64,000 nucleotides of DNA, from assembly GCF_017652985.1 (NCBI RefSeq), contig NZ_JAGGDJ010000017.1:1-64000 (forward strand). Reading direction: 5' to 3'. The position numbers and the translations under genes were made by a program. The notes beneath the pieces were generated by a model. The model was not told the origin of the DNA. It was given only the letters and a program-made list of their open reading frames with translations, and ran no database searches. This document shows positions 1 through 9,339 of this stretch, in pieces (the first letter of the stretch is position 1; the number at the start of each line of letters is the position of its first letter). The DNA comes from Paenibacillus artemisiicola (GTDB lineage: Bacteria > Bacillota > Bacilli > Paenibacillales > Paenibacillaceae).

Positions 1-1827
1 CCAGCGCCGCATCCGGCGCTGGCCGCGACGGTGGGCGGCATGCGCGAGAAGGCGGAGCGCCTGCGCAGCAGCCGCTTCACGATCGCGCTGTTCGGCGCGT
101 TCAGCGCGGGCAAGTCGTCGCTCGCCAACGCCCTGCTCGGCGAGTCGGTCCTGCCGGTGTCGCCGAATCCGACGACCGCCGCGGTCAACCGGATCGTGCC
201 GCCGGCGGAGGACCGTCCGCACGGCACGGCCAGCGTCGTGATGAAAGCGCGCGACGCCATGCTGGACGATCTGCGCTACTCGCTCGGCCTGCTCGGCGAA
301 GAAACCGCGAAGCTGAGCGAAGAGGGGCTGCTGCAGGCGATCCGGAAGCTGTCCCCGGACGGCGTCCATGCCGGCGGGCGGCCGCATTACAGCTTCTTGA
401 AGGCGGCGGCCAAAGGCTGGGCCGAGCACGAATCGCTGCTCGGGCAGCGGCTCGCCGTGACCGGCGAGGATTACCGCCGCTACGTGGCGGAGGAATCGCG
501 TTCCTGCTTCGTCAGCGAGATCGAGCTGCATCACGCGAATCCGCTGACCGCGCAGGGCATCGTGCTCGTCGACACGCCGGGCGCCGACTCCGTCAACGCG
601 CGCCATACGGGCGTCGCGTTCAACTACATCAAGAACGCGGACGCGATCTTGTTCGTAACCTACTACAACCATGCCTTCTCGCAGGCCGACCGGCAGTTCC
701 TGATGCAGCTCGGCCGCGTGAAGGATCAATTCGAGCTCGATAAAATGTTCTTCATCGTCAACGCCGCCGACCTGGCCGCGAACCGGGAGGAGCTGGAGGG
801 CGTGCTCGCGCATGTCGAGCGCAACCTGCAGCAGCACGGCATCCGCTTCCCGCGGATGTTCCCCGTCTCGAGCCTGCAGGCGCTCGACGGCAAGCGGACC
901 GGCGTCGCTCGGCTGGTCAAGGAATCCGGCATCGCCGCGTTCGAGGAAGCGTTCCTCGGCTTCACGCGCGGCGACCTCGGCAACCTGGCCGTCGCCTCGG
1001 CCGAGCAGGAGCTGGAACGCGCCCGCCGGACGATCGCGAACTGGCTGGAGGCCGCTTCCGGCGACGAAGCGACGCGCGCGCGCGTCCGCGAAGCGCTGGC
1101 CGCGAGCAAGGAGCAGGCGCTCCGGATCGCCGCGGCGCTAGCGGAGCCGAAGCCGCACGCGCAGCTGCAGCAGGAATTGAAGGAGCTGCTCTTCTACGTG
1201 CTGCAGCGGGTGCAGTTCCGATTCGGCGACCATTTCAATTTCGCCTTCAACCCGGCCGCGCTGCAGGACGACGGCAGAGACTTGAAGAAAGCGATGTGGA
1301 CGTCGTGGCTGGAGCTGCAGCGGCTGCTGCAGATCGAGCTGGCCCAGGAGCTCGAGGCGACGTCGCTCCGGCTTGACAATACGCTTAACCGGCTCGCGGC
1401 GAAGCTGTACGCGGATGCGGCGGAAGAAGCGGCAGGCCGCTTGGAAGGCTTCGCGCCGTCGCCGTATAAGCCGGCGGAGCTGCCGGATCCAGAGGAGCGG
1501 CCGGCCTGGACGGCGCCGGAAGTCGACCTGAAGCTGCTGTGGGGCAAGTTCAAATCGCCGAAGCATTTCTTCGAGGGCGAAGGGAAGGCCGCGCTGCGCG
1601 CCGTGCTGGAGCAGGAGCTCGCGGCCCCGCTGCAGGCTTGGATCCAGGAAGCGGAGCAGGAATGGAGCGGCCGGTACGACGGCTTCATGCGGCAGGCGTC
1701 CGCCGACGGCGCCGCCGCGCTGCGGGACGATATCGCGGCGTTTGCCGAAGGCAAGCTGGCTTCGCTGACCGGCGGCGCGGATCTTGCCGGGCTGCGGCGG
1801 CTGCAGGCGGAGCTGCTCGCGATCTGA
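1..1827 (+). CDS. Dynamin-family GTPase (5' end outside window)
   Basis: The reading frame is open to the left edge, so the protein is N-terminally truncated here; a GTG at 31 is the first possible internal start but has no ribosome binding site. It has a dynamin-like G domain: G1 GAFSAGKSSL, a conserved PTTAAV switch I, G3 VDTPGADS, and IVNAADL near the G4 position. A long helical stalk-like C-terminal half rich in Leu, Glu and Ala follows. Bacterial dynamin-like proteins such as Bacillus DynA (YpbR) act at membranes in fusion and stress protection and carry two such modules in tandem; this could be the second module of such a protein. Followed by a strong terminator. Family assignment is firm; the tandem architecture is inference. 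Confidence 0.85.
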   Translation, partial: PAPHPALAATVGGMREKAERLRSSRFTIALFGAFSAGKSSLANALLGESVLPVSPNPTTAAVNRIVPPAEDRPHGTASVVMKARDAMLDDLRYSLGLLGEETAKLSEEGLLQAIRKLSPDGVHAGGRPHYSFLKAAAKGWAEHESLLGQRLAVTGEDYRRYVAEESRSCFVSEIELHHANPLTAQGIVLVDTPGADSVNARHTGVAFNYIKNADAILFVTYYNHAFSQADRQFLMQLGRVKDQFELDKMFFIVNAADLAANREELEGVLAHVERNLQQHGIRFPRMFPVSSLQALDGKRTGVARLVKESGIAAFEEAFLGFTRGDLGNLAVASAEQELERARRTIANWLEAASGDEATRARVREALAASKEQALRIAAALAEPKPHAQLQQELKELLFYVLQRVQFRFGDHFNFAFNPAALQDDGRDLKKAMWTSWLELQRLLQIELAQELEATSLRLDNTLNRLAAKLYADAAEEAAGRLEGFAPSPYKPAELPDPEERPAWTAPEVDLKLLWGKFKSPKHFFEGEGKAALRAVLEQELAAPLQAWIQEAEQEWSGRYDGFMRQASADGAAALRDDIAAFAEGKLASLTGGADLAGLRRLQAELLAI

Positions 1828-1879
1828 TCGCTTGCTTCGCGAACCGCCCTTATCCCCGATCATCGCATACGGCCCGAAG

Positions 1880-1926
1880 AAGCTTGCCGGGCGCCTCCGC
1901 GAGGCGTTCGGCAAGCTTTTTTGCCG
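1880..1926 (+). terminator. Rho-independent terminator of the dynamin-like gene
   Basis: An AGCTTGCCG arm pairs with CGGCAAGCT around a GC-rich inner stem, directly followed by a T run. Confidence 0.8.
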
Positions 1927-2181
1927 CGGGCGGGAAGAGGCTCGTCCGAGGTCCGCCCGGCCGGCTGCGAACGGCCGGGAAGCCGCGCCGCTGCGGGCTT
2001 TTTTGAAAGCCCTTACAGGTTGTGAAAAATAAATCATGCAAAAACGGAGGCAAATGTGCAAAAACCGAGGAATATGGCCCTATTTGCCATGATTTCCGAC
2101 GATTTCGAAGAAACCCCCCTTACTTTCGGTCGAGATGGAAGCGGAAGCGAATATTGTCACTAATATGCCCCCGCACCCTGT

Positions 2182-2210
2182 TTGCCGTGCCGCAATCATG
2201 CTGTTAATAT
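2182..2210 (+). promoter_or_regulatory. Candidate sigma-A promoter for the ABC exporter operon
   Basis: TTGCCG and TAATAT are separated by 17 bp, about 160 bp upstream of the TTG start of the first ABC gene. Confidence 0.4.
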
Positions 2211-2370
2211 TCAGTCATATCTAGAAGAAACGGCGAAGACGCCTGCTGCGGCGCGGCTTGTTTCTCCCGGATGACGCCTTGCGATGGCCGGATGGGACCG
2301 ATGCCCGTACCTGGACGCGAGGCCGATAAACAAAAGCGTCACAAAACAGCACAGGGAGAGGGTTACCCAA

Positions 2371-4149
2371 TTGGAAGTCTTCAGGCAGCTTAAACCGTTT
2401 TACTGGGTCGAACGCAAGAGCTTGTTTGCTTCGATCATCTTCATGATGTTCGCCACCGCGCTCGGCCTCGTTTATCCGAACTTGCTTCGCGTCCTCATCG
2501 ACGATGTCATCGTTCCCAAAAACTTCACGTGGGTGCCCGGGCTGTCGCTCGCCGTTGTCGGGGTCGTGTTCATTAAAGGCAGCATGTCGTTTCTGTCGGG
2601 CCTCTTCGGCGGCCGCCTGGGCAACCGGGTCGCGTTCCGCCTGCGCAACGCGTGCTACGAGAAACTGCAATCGCTGTCGTTCCAATACTACGACACCGCG
2701 AAGACCGGGGACCTCATGTCCCGCCTGACGGCGGACCTGGAGGCGGTCCGGAACTTCATCGGCTTCGGCTTCACGCAAATGCTGAACATGTTCTTGATGG
2801 TGATCTTCGGGGCGATCATGATGTTCTCGATCCATTGGCAGCTGACGCTGATCACGCTCTGCACGATGCCGTTCCTGGCGTTCACCGCCATGCGCTTCGA
2901 GAAGAAGATCCACCCGGCGTTCCGGGAAATGCGCCAAGCGATGAGCAACCTGACCACGGCGGTTCAGGAGAACATCACGGGCGTCCGCACCGTCAAATCG
3001 TTCGCGCGCGAATCGTTCGAGATGGAGAAGTTCTCGAACCGCAGCGGCATGTACAAGAGCAACCAGATCAACGCGTCGGGGCTGTGGGGCCGGTACTTCC
3101 CGGTCATGGAGCTGCTCGGCAGCCTGTGCGTCGTCATTCTGCTCGTCGCCGGCGGCCGGCTGGTCATCAACCACTCCATCACGCTGGGGCAGATGGTCGC
3201 CTTCTACTCCATGCTCTGGTACATTATCGGCCCGATGTGGAGCATCGGCTTCCAAATCAACAACTATACGCAGTCCAAGGCATCCGGCGAACGGCTCGTC
3301 GGCCTGCTGAACGAATACATTCACGTGAAGGACAACGACCATCCGGTCGATCTGGACGAACGGACCGCGCAAGGCCGCGTCGAGTTCCGGAACGTGACCT
3401 TCAATTACGCCGACAAATCGCCGGCCCTGACGAACGTCGACATCGACGCGAAGCCGGGCATGGTCATCGGGCTGCTCGGCGCGACGGGCGCCGGCAAATC
3501 GACGATCATCCAATTGTTGATGCGCGCCTACAACGTCAAAACGGGCCAAATCCTGATCGACGGCATCGACATCCGCGATCTCTCGCTCGAAAGCCTGCGC
3601 AAGCAAATCGCGATCGTATTCCAGGAAACGTTCCTGTTCTCCTGCTCGATTCGCGACAACATCGCGTACGGCATCGAGGGCGTCACGATGGAGCAGATCA
3701 TTCACGCCGCCAAGCTGTCAAAAGCGCATGATTTCATCATGGAGCTGCCGGAAGGCTACGACACGGTCGTCGGCGAACGCGGCATGGGCCTCTCCGGCGG
3801 CCAGAAACAGCGGATCGCCATCGCGCGGGCGCTCATCAAGAATCCGCGGATTCTCATTCTCGACGACGCGACGAGCGCCGTCGATATGGAGACCGAGCAC
3901 GAGATTCAAGCCGGCTTCAAGGAAGTCATGGCCGGCCGCACGACCTTCATCATCGCGCACCGCATCTCGTCCCTCCGCCATGCCGACGAAATCATCGTCC
4001 TCGAGGAAGGGCACGTGGCGCAGCGCGGCACGCACGATCAGCTGGTGAACGTTCCGGGACGTTACCGGGACACGTACGACATTCAATATGCCGACCGTCC
4101 TTTGACCGCTGACGAAATCATCGCAAGAGTGGAAAGAGGGGTCGTATAG
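2371..4149 (+). CDS. ABC exporter half-transporter, degenerate-site subunit
   Basis: A 592-residue half-transporter: six membrane segments in the first ~310 residues, then a nucleotide-binding domain with Walker A GATGAGKST (~371), signature LSGGQ (~475) and Walker B/D-loop LILDDATSAVD (~494). The usual catalytic glutamate after Walker B is aspartate, as in the BmrC/YheI-type partner of heterodimeric exporters. The TTG at 2371 is chosen because GGGAGAGGG ends 9 nt upstream; a longer in-frame extension from 2284 lacks a ribosome binding site. The stop overlaps the start of the next gene by one base, so the two subunits are surely co-translated. Likely exports drugs or lipids; the substrate cannot be read from sequence. 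Confidence 0.92.
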   Translation: MEVFRQLKPFYWVERKSLFASIIFMMFATALGLVYPNLLRVLIDDVIVPKNFTWVPGLSLAVVGVVFIKGSMSFLSGLFGGRLGNRVAFRLRNACYEKLQSLSFQYYDTAKTGDLMSRLTADLEAVRNFIGFGFTQMLNMFLMVIFGAIMMFSIHWQLTLITLCTMPFLAFTAMRFEKKIHPAFREMRQAMSNLTTAVQENITGVRTVKSFARESFEMEKFSNRSGMYKSNQINASGLWGRYFPVMELLGSLCVVILLVAGGRLVINHSITLGQMVAFYSMLWYIIGPMWSIGFQINNYTQSKASGERLVGLLNEYIHVKDNDHPVDLDERTAQGRVEFRNVTFNYADKSPALTNVDIDAKPGMVIGLLGATGAGKSTIIQLLMRAYNVKTGQILIDGIDIRDLSLESLRKQIAIVFQETFLFSCSIRDNIAYGIEGVTMEQIIHAAKLSKAHDFIMELPEGYDTVVGERGMGLSGGQKQRIAIARALIKNPRILILDDATSAVDMETEHEIQAGFKEVMAGRTTFIIAHRISSLRHADEIIVLEEGHVAQRGTHDQLVNVPGRYRDTYDIQYADRPLTADEIIARVERGVV

Positions 4150-5984
4150 TGAGCGAGCAAGAAACGAAGAAGCCCCGCGGCGCGCACGAGCGCTTCGTCT
4201 ACAAGGACGACGACGCGATCGAGAAGCCGTTCAACTGGGCGCAGGTGAGACGCCTGTTTACCTACATGAAGCCGTACCGCAAGCAGCTGCTGCCGGTCAT
4301 CCTCGTGACGATGGTGCTCGGCACGGCGACCCGGCTGGCCATTCCCGCGCTGTTCATCCAGGCGATCGACGAAGCGATCCAGCCGAAGGACGGCGGCGCG
4401 CCGAGCATGACGAAGCTGTACCTGTACGCCGCGGCGATGCTGGCCCTTTATCTTATTCAGTGGGCCGCTAACACGTACCGGATCCGCTACACGAACATGA
4501 TCGGCCAGCAGGTCATTTACGATCTGCGCCACGATTTGTTCCGCCACATCCAGAAGCTGTCGTTCCGCTTCTTCGATAAACGGCCGGCGGGCTCCGTGCT
4601 CGTGCGGGTCACGAACGATGTCAACGCCTTGCAGGACTTATTCACGAACGGCGTCGTCAACCTGCTGATGGACTGCATCCAGCTCGTCGGCATCGTCCTC
4701 ATCCTGCTGATCTGGAACTTCCAGCTCGGCATCGCGATCATGATTACGGTGCCGCTCATGTTCGTCGTCTCGACGGCGCTGCGCCGCCGGATCCGCTTCG
4801 CCTGGCAGGACGTGCGGATGAAGCAGTCGCGGATCAACGCGCACTTGAACGAGAGCATCCAGGGGATGCGCGTGACGCAGTCGTACACGCAGGAGAAGTC
4901 GAACTTCAAGTTCTTCCAGAGCATCAACGAAACGAACATCAAAGCATGGAACAAAGCTTCCGCGCTGAACCAGGCGTTCGGCCCGATCATCGAGATCACC
5001 TCCGCGATCGGCACGCTCATTCTGTTCTGGTTCGGCTCGCATCTGATCATGACCGGCGCGATCACCGTCGGCGTGCTCGTCGGCTTCGCCAACTACGTCG
5101 GCAACTTCTGGGATCCGATCAACCGGCTCGGCCAAATGTACGCGCAGCTGCTCATCGCGATGGCGTCCTCGGAGCGGATCTTCGAGTTCATCGACGAGGA
5201 GCCGACGGTCGGGGAGCTGGGCGAGGCGCGCGAGCTGCCGCGGATCTTCGGCGACGTGCAGTTCGAGAACATCGTCTTCGAATACGAGAAAGGCCGTCCG
5301 GCGCTGAAGGGCATCGATCTCCACGTCCGGGCGGGCGAGACGATCGCGCTCGTCGGCCATACGGGCTCCGGCAAGAGCACGATCATGAACCTGCTCTGCC
5401 GGTTCTACGATCCCGTGCAGGGCGCCGTGAAGGTCGACGGCGTCGACATCCGCACCGTGACGCTGGAGAGCCTTCGCTCGCAAGTCGGCGTCGTGCTGCA
5501 GGATACGTTCATCTTCTCGGGCACGATTCGCGAGAACATCCGGTTCGGCCGGTTGGACGCGACCGACGACGAGATCGTGAAAGCCGCGACCGCCGTCGAC
5601 GCGCACGACTTCATCATGAATCTTCCGGACGGTTACGACACGGAGGTTCAGGAACGCGGCAACATCCTGTCCATGGGTCAGCGGCAGCTGCTGTCGTTCG
5701 CCCGCGCGCTGCTGGCCGATCCGCGCGTCCTCATTCTCGACGAGGCGACGGCGAGCATCGACACCGAGACCGAGCTGAAGATCCAGGAAGCGCTCAAGAA
5801 GCTGCTTCAGGGCCGGACCTCGTTCATCGTCGCGCACCGGCTCTCGACGATCCGCAACGCCGACCGCATCGTGGTCCTCGACCATGGCCGGATCGTCGAA
5901 ATCGGCAGCCACGACGAGCTCGTTCGCCACAAGGGCACGTACAACGGGTTGATCGAAGCGCAGTATCGCTTTTTATCGGCATAA
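4149..5984 (+). CDS. ABC exporter half-transporter, catalytic-site subunit
   Basis: A 611-residue partner of the preceding gene, starting with GTG after an AAAGAGGGG ribosome binding site. Six membrane segments are followed by an ATPase domain with Walker [10 protein letters not shown] (~403), an atypical signature LSMGQ (~507) and an intact Walker B glutamate in [11 protein letters not shown] (~531). In a heterodimer its altered signature would face the Walker A/B of the subunit that lacks the catalytic glutamate, so both defects fall in the same composite ATP site, as in BmrC/BmrD-type exporters. A long hairpin with a T run follows at 6004-6100. Confidence 0.92.
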   Translation: MSEQETKKPRGAHERFVYKDDDAIEKPFNWAQVRRLFTYMKPYRKQLLPVILVTMVLGTATRLAIPALFIQAIDEAIQPKDGGAPSMTKLYLYAAAMLALYLIQWAANTYRIRYTNMIGQQVIYDLRHDLFRHIQKLSFRFFDKRPAGSVLVRVTNDVNALQDLFTNGVVNLLMDCIQLVGIVLILLIWNFQLGIAIMITVPLMFVVSTALRRRIRFAWQDVRMKQSRINAHLNESIQGMRVTQSYTQEKSNFKFFQSINETNIKAWNKASALNQAFGPIIEITSAIGTLILFWFGSHLIMTGAITVGVLVGFANYVGNFWDPINRLGQMYAQLLIAMASSERIFEFIDEEPTVGELGEARELPRIFGDVQFENIVFEYEKGRPALKGIDLHVRAGETIALVGHTGSGKSTIMNLLCRFYDPVQGAVKVDGVDIRTVTLESLRSQVGVVLQDTFIFSGTIRENIRFGRLDATDDEIVKAATAVDAHDFIMNLPDGYDTEVQERGNILSMGQRQLLSFARALLADPRVLILDEATASIDTETELKIQEALKKLLQGRTSFIVAHRLSTIRNADRIVVLDHGRIVEIGSHDELVRHKGTYNGLIEAQYRFLSA

Positions 5985-6003
5985 TTCTTGCAATTTCGGT
6001 ACG

Positions 6004-6100
6004 GAACCTCCACAATGGAAGAAAAAACGCGCGCCGGCGGACGTTGGAAACCGTTCGTTTCTCCTCCGCCGGCGCGCGATCTTCCCGGGAGGTTCTTTTT
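6004..6100 (+). terminator. Long hairpin: terminator or purT attenuator
   Basis: The outer stem GAACCTCC (6004-6011) pairs with GGAGGTTC (6088-6095) and is followed by five T. The inner stem of 14 perfect pairs joins 6028-6041 to 6065-6078. The 3' arm contains GGGAGG (6087-6092), the only plausible ribosome binding site for purT at 6106, so the hairpin could both stop ABC transcripts and hide that site. Confidence 0.75.
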
Positions 6101-6105
6101 GTCTT

Positions 6106-7287
6106 ATGTATGGATCGCCTTATTCCGCCAACGCCTGTAAAATCATGCTGCTCGGCTCCGGCGAGCTCGGCAAGGAAGTCGTCATCGAAGCCCAGCGGCT
6201 CGGCATCGAGACGATCGCCGTCGACCGCTACGCGAACGCGCCCGCGATGCAGGTCGCTCACCGGTCCTACGTGATCGACATGCTGGACGCCGACGCGCTC
6301 CGCGAGCTTATTCTGAAAGAAACGCCGGACCTTATCGTCCCCGAGATCGAAGCGATCGCGACGGGCGCGCTCGTCGAGCTGGAGCAGGAAGGCTGGGGCG
6401 TCATCCCGACGGCGCGCGCCGCGCTCCTCACGATGGACCGCGAAGGCATCCGCCGGCTGGCGGCGGAGACGCTCGGCCTGCCGACGGCGCCGTACAGGTT
6501 CGCCGACACGCTCGAAGAAATGAAGGCGGCCGTCGCCGAGCTGGGAACGCCGTGCGTCGTCAAGCCGATCATGAGCTCTTCCGGCAAAGGCCAGAGCGTG
6601 TGCAAAACCGAGGCGGACGCCGAAGCCTGCTGGCAGTACGCGATGGACGGCGGTCGCGCGAAGAAGCAGCGCGTCATCGTCGAAGGCTTCGTCACCTTCG
6701 AGTCCGAAATCACGCTGCTCACGGTCCGTTCCGCATCCGGCACGTCGTTCTGCGCGCCGATCGGCCACGTGCAGAAGGACGGCGACTACATCGAATCGTG
6801 GCAGCCGCACGAGATGCCGCCGCACCAGATCGCGCAAGCCGAGGAGATCGCCCGCAAAGTGACGGACGAGCTCGGCGGCTACGGCATCTACGGCGTCGAG
6901 CTGTTTCTGACGAAGGACGGCGTGCTGTTCAGCGAAGTGTCCCCGCGTCCGCACGACACCGGCATGGTCACGATGGCGACGCAGGACCTGTCGGAGTTCG
7001 CGCTGCACGCGCGCGCCATTCTGGGCTTCCCGATTCCGTCGATCCGGCTGCTGACGCCCGGCGCGACGTACACGCTGAAGGCGGACCGCGACGCCGATGC
7101 GTTCCGCATCGACGGCCTGCAGCACGCGCTCGCCGTCCCGAACACGCAGGTGCGCGTGTTCGGCAAGCCCGTCACGAAGCCGGGCCGCCGCATGGCCGTC
7201 GCGCTCAGCACGGCGGCCGACGCGGAGCAGGCGCGAGCGCTCGCGAAGCAGGCCGCGCAGTCGCTGGTCATCCGTTATGACGCCTAA
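6106..7287 (+). CDS. purT: Formate-dependent GAR transformylase PurT
   Basis: A 393-residue ATP-grasp enzyme of the PurT family (phosphoribosylglycinamide formyltransferase 2), which uses formate and ATP to formylate GAR in purine synthesis in the cytoplasm. The N-terminal Rossmann-like segment contains [11 protein letters not shown]; the ATP-grasp core includes [12 protein letters not shown] and a C-terminal [13 protein letters not shown] metal/ATP-binding stretch, all typical of the family. The length is the usual ~390. No other purine genes are nearby. No PurR box or purine riboswitch was recognised, but the leader hairpin that contains the ribosome binding site suggests post-initiation control. 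A terminator follows at 7304-7377. Confidence 0.95.
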   Translation: MYGSPYSANACKIMLLGSGELGKEVVIEAQRLGIETIAVDRYANAPAMQVAHRSYVIDMLDADALRELILKETPDLIVPEIEAIATGALVELEQEGWGVIPTARAALLTMDREGIRRLAAETLGLPTAPYRFADTLEEMKAAVAELGTPCVVKPIMSSSGKGQSVCKTEADAEACWQYAMDGGRAKKQRVIVEGFVTFESEITLLTVRSASGTSFCAPIGHVQKDGDYIESWQPHEMPPHQIAQAEEIARKVTDELGGYGIYGVELFLTKDGVLFSEVSPRPHDTGMVTMATQDLSEFALHARAILGFPIPSIRLLTPGATYTLKADRDADAFRIDGLQHALAVPNTQVRVFGKPVTKPGRRMAVALSTAADAEQARALAKQAAQSLVIRYDA

Positions 7288-7303
7288 TCCGTTTTGATCC
7301 TTA

Positions 7304-7377
7304 TCCGCGCATGTCCTTGATGCGGCCGCAACCCGGAAACTCCGGGCGATCGGCCGCGGGCATGCACGGATTTTTTT
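7304..7377 (+). terminator. Terminator after purT
   Basis: An outer TCCGCGCATG/CATGCACGGA arm pair encloses GGCCG-type and CCCGG/CCGGG stems and is followed by seven T. Confidence 0.75.
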
Positions 7378-7509
7378 GTCGTCGAACGCCGTCGCGGTTT
7401 TTCCTAGAAATGGGTGGAATTTGCAAATTGACTTCGAAAGCATTACTTTAAAAAGACTAACCGTTTGTGAAAGCCATTGATTTCAAACAATCGAGGAGAG
7501 ACCCCCCTG

Positions 7510-8337
7510 ATGAGACCGTTATCCTCCGGAAGCTTATGGAAAATCATCGGCGTTTCCGCCGTTTTGTCGACCCTGCTCTTGCTTGCGGGGTTCGGGTACG
7601 CCGTCAAGGACATGCTGTATCCGAAGGGCGAGGCGTTCGCGGGAAGCGCGAACGTGCCGGCGCTGCCGGCGGGCGGCAAGCTGAGCGAAGGCAAGGACAT
7701 CTCGATCACCGCCATCGGCGACTCGCTGACGAAAGGAACCGGCGACGGGTCGGGCGAAGGCTACGTCAAGCAGGTCGTCGCGCTGCTGAAGAAGAAGTAC
7801 CCGGACACGTCCGTCCGGCTCAACAATAATTTGGCCGTCAACGGCTTGAAGGCCGACCGGCTGGAGCAGCTGCTGGAAACGGACAAGGGCTACGGCTTCG
7901 CGCTCCGGCAAGCGAACGTGATCCTCTTCACCATCGGCGGGAACGATCTGTTCCAAATCGCCTCGGGCACGAGTCCGGGCAAGGCGCCGGGCGAACTGAA
8001 CCTGGATCAGCTGAAGGCCGAGCTGCCGCAGGGGTTGAACCGGCTCGCGCAGGTCGTGAAGCGGCTGCATGCGATCAACCCCCAAGCGCAGATCGTGTAC
8101 GTCGGCTTGTACAATCCGTTTTACGATATACCGGAATACCGCGACGGCTCGCTCCAGATTCAACAGTGGAACGATCGGGCGTACGCGCTGCTTCACCGCT
8201 ACCCCAACATGACGATGGTCCCGACGTTCGATCTGTTCGAGAACGCGATCGGCCGATACTTGTCGTCGGACCATTTTCATCCCAACCACGACGGGTACGC
8301 GCAGATCGCCGCCCGCATCGTGCAGTCATTGGAATAG
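7510..8337 (+). CDS. SGNH/GDSL-family hydrolase, membrane-anchored (YpmR-like)
   Basis: A 275-residue protein with an N-terminal hydrophobic anchor (~12-34) and an extracytoplasmic SGNH esterase domain. Visible blocks are the nucleophile block IGDSLTKGTG, the oxyanion Asn block GGNDLFQ, and the catalytic Asp/His block DHFHPNHDGY. It resembles the YpmR-like GDSL group of Bacillus, proposed esterases or lipases of unknown substrate. The ATG at 7510 is preceded by GAGGAGAG with a 9-nt spacer; an upstream in-frame TTG at 7477 has no such site. It is the first gene of an apparent operon with the ABC ATPase 12 bp downstream and its permease, suggesting a role in envelope lipid or antibiotic handling (inference). 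Confidence 0.88.
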   Translation: MRPLSSGSLWKIIGVSAVLSTLLLLAGFGYAVKDMLYPKGEAFAGSANVPALPAGGKLSEGKDISITAIGDSLTKGTGDGSGEGYVKQVVALLKKKYPDTSVRLNNNLAVNGLKADRLEQLLETDKGYGFALRQANVILFTIGGNDLFQIASGTSPGKAPGELNLDQLKAELPQGLNRLAQVVKRLHAINPQAQIVYVGLYNPFYDIPEYRDGSLQIQQWNDRAYALLHRYPNMTMVPTFDLFENAIGRYLSSDHFHPNHDGYAQIAARIVQSLE

Positions 8338-8349
8338 GAGGGAACGCGC

Positions 8350-9339
8350 ATGCAACACGCGAGGCAGGAGACCGGGCGAACGCCGAACGAGGAAGTCGTG
8401 CTGTCCGTCCGCAGCGTCAAGAAACAAATCGGCGGCAAGCCGATCATCAAGGACGTCACGTTCGAGGTGAAAGCCGGCGAAATCTTCGGGTTTCTCGGAC
8501 CGAACGGGGCCGGCAAAACGACCACGATCCGCATGCTCGTGGATCTGATCAAGCCGTCTTCGGGCGAGATCCTGATCTGCGGCGAAGACATCGGCCGCCA
8601 TCCGGAAGCCGCGCTCCGGCACGTCGGCTGCATCGTCGAAAATCCCGAAGCCTATTCCTACCTGACGGGCTGGGAAAATCTCGAGCATTTCGCGCGCATG
8701 CAGCGCGGCATCGACGACGCCCGCATTCGCGAGGTCGCCGCCATCGTCGGCCTCGACGCGCGCATCCACGATAAAGTGAAAACCTATTCGCTCGGCATGC
8801 GCCAGCGGCTCGGCATCGCGCAGGCGCTGCTCGGCCGGCCGAAGCTGCTCATCCTGGACGAGCCGACGAACGGGCTTGATCCGAAAGGCATCAAGGAGCT
8901 GCGGGAATTCGTCCGCATGCTGGCGGATCAGGGCATGAGCCTGTTCATTTCGAGCCATCTGCTGAGCGAGATCCAGCTGATGTGCGACCGCGTTGCCATT
9001 ATCAGCCGCGGCGAGGTGCTGGCCGTCGGCACGGTGGACGAGCTGATCCACGGCGCGGACAATTACGTGGTGTGGCAGTTCGAACAGCCGGAAGCGGGGC
9101 GGCGGCTGCTTGCGGGCGAGCGCGGCGTCGAGCTCGTGCCGGAGCACGAGCACCGGATCGACGAGAGCGTGCTCGCGGGGATGAAGGAAGCGCTCATCAC
9201 GGCGATGAACCCGGAGCGGATCTCGTCTCTCGTCGAGAAGGCGGTGCGCGCCGGCATCGGCATCGTGTCGGTGCAGAGCATCGCGCCGACGCTCGAGCAG
9301 TTATTTTTACGGATGACGGAAGGTGAAAGCATTGGATAG
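8350..9339 (+). CDS. ABC transporter ATP-binding protein (ABC-2 exporter type)
   Basis: A 329-residue soluble ATPase with Walker A GPNGAGKTT (~51), signature region YSLGMRQRLG (~147) and Walker B LLILDEPTNGLDP. The signature SLGMRQR instead of LSGGQ is common in the BcrA/CcmA-like family of drug, lantibiotic and lipid exporters. The extra ~100 C-terminal residues after the ATPase core are typical of BcrA-like subunits. The ribosome binding site TAGGAGGG precedes the ATG. The end overlaps the start of the permease gene, so the two form one transporter. Confidence 0.92.
   Translation: MQHARQETGRTPNEEVVLSVRSVKKQIGGKPIIKDVTFEVKAGEIFGFLGPNGAGKTTTIRMLVDLIKPSSGEILICGEDIGRHPEAALRHVGCIVENPEAYSYLTGWENLEHFARMQRGIDDARIREVAAIVGLDARIHDKVKTYSLGMRQRLGIAQALLGRPKLLILDEPTNGLDPKGIKELREFVRMLADQGMSLFISSHLLSEIQLMCDRVAIISRGEVLAVGTVDELIHGADNYVVWQFEQPEAGRRLLAGERGVELVPEHEHRIDESVLAGMKEALITAMNPERISSLVEKAVRAGIGIVSVQSIAPTLEQLFLRMTEGESIG

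Larger units (their letters stand above)
1828..2370. other. Intergenic region without a supported gene
   Basis: After the terminator at 1880 there is a second short dyad, CCCGGCCG with CGGCCGGG at 1956-1979, then a weaker hairpin with a T run near 1980-2004. A 61-codon frame at 2022-2207 has no ribosome binding site or recognisable content and was not called. A candidate promoter and the leader of the ABC operon fill the rest. Confidence 0.6.

Noticed and set aside
2022-2207. 61-codon frame before the ABC exporter
   Set aside because: No ribosome binding site, odd composition, and it overlaps the likely promoter region.
5985-6105. Purine riboswitch upstream of purT
   Set aside because: The conserved three-way-junction core of the purine aptamer is not seen; only the long two-part hairpin is present.
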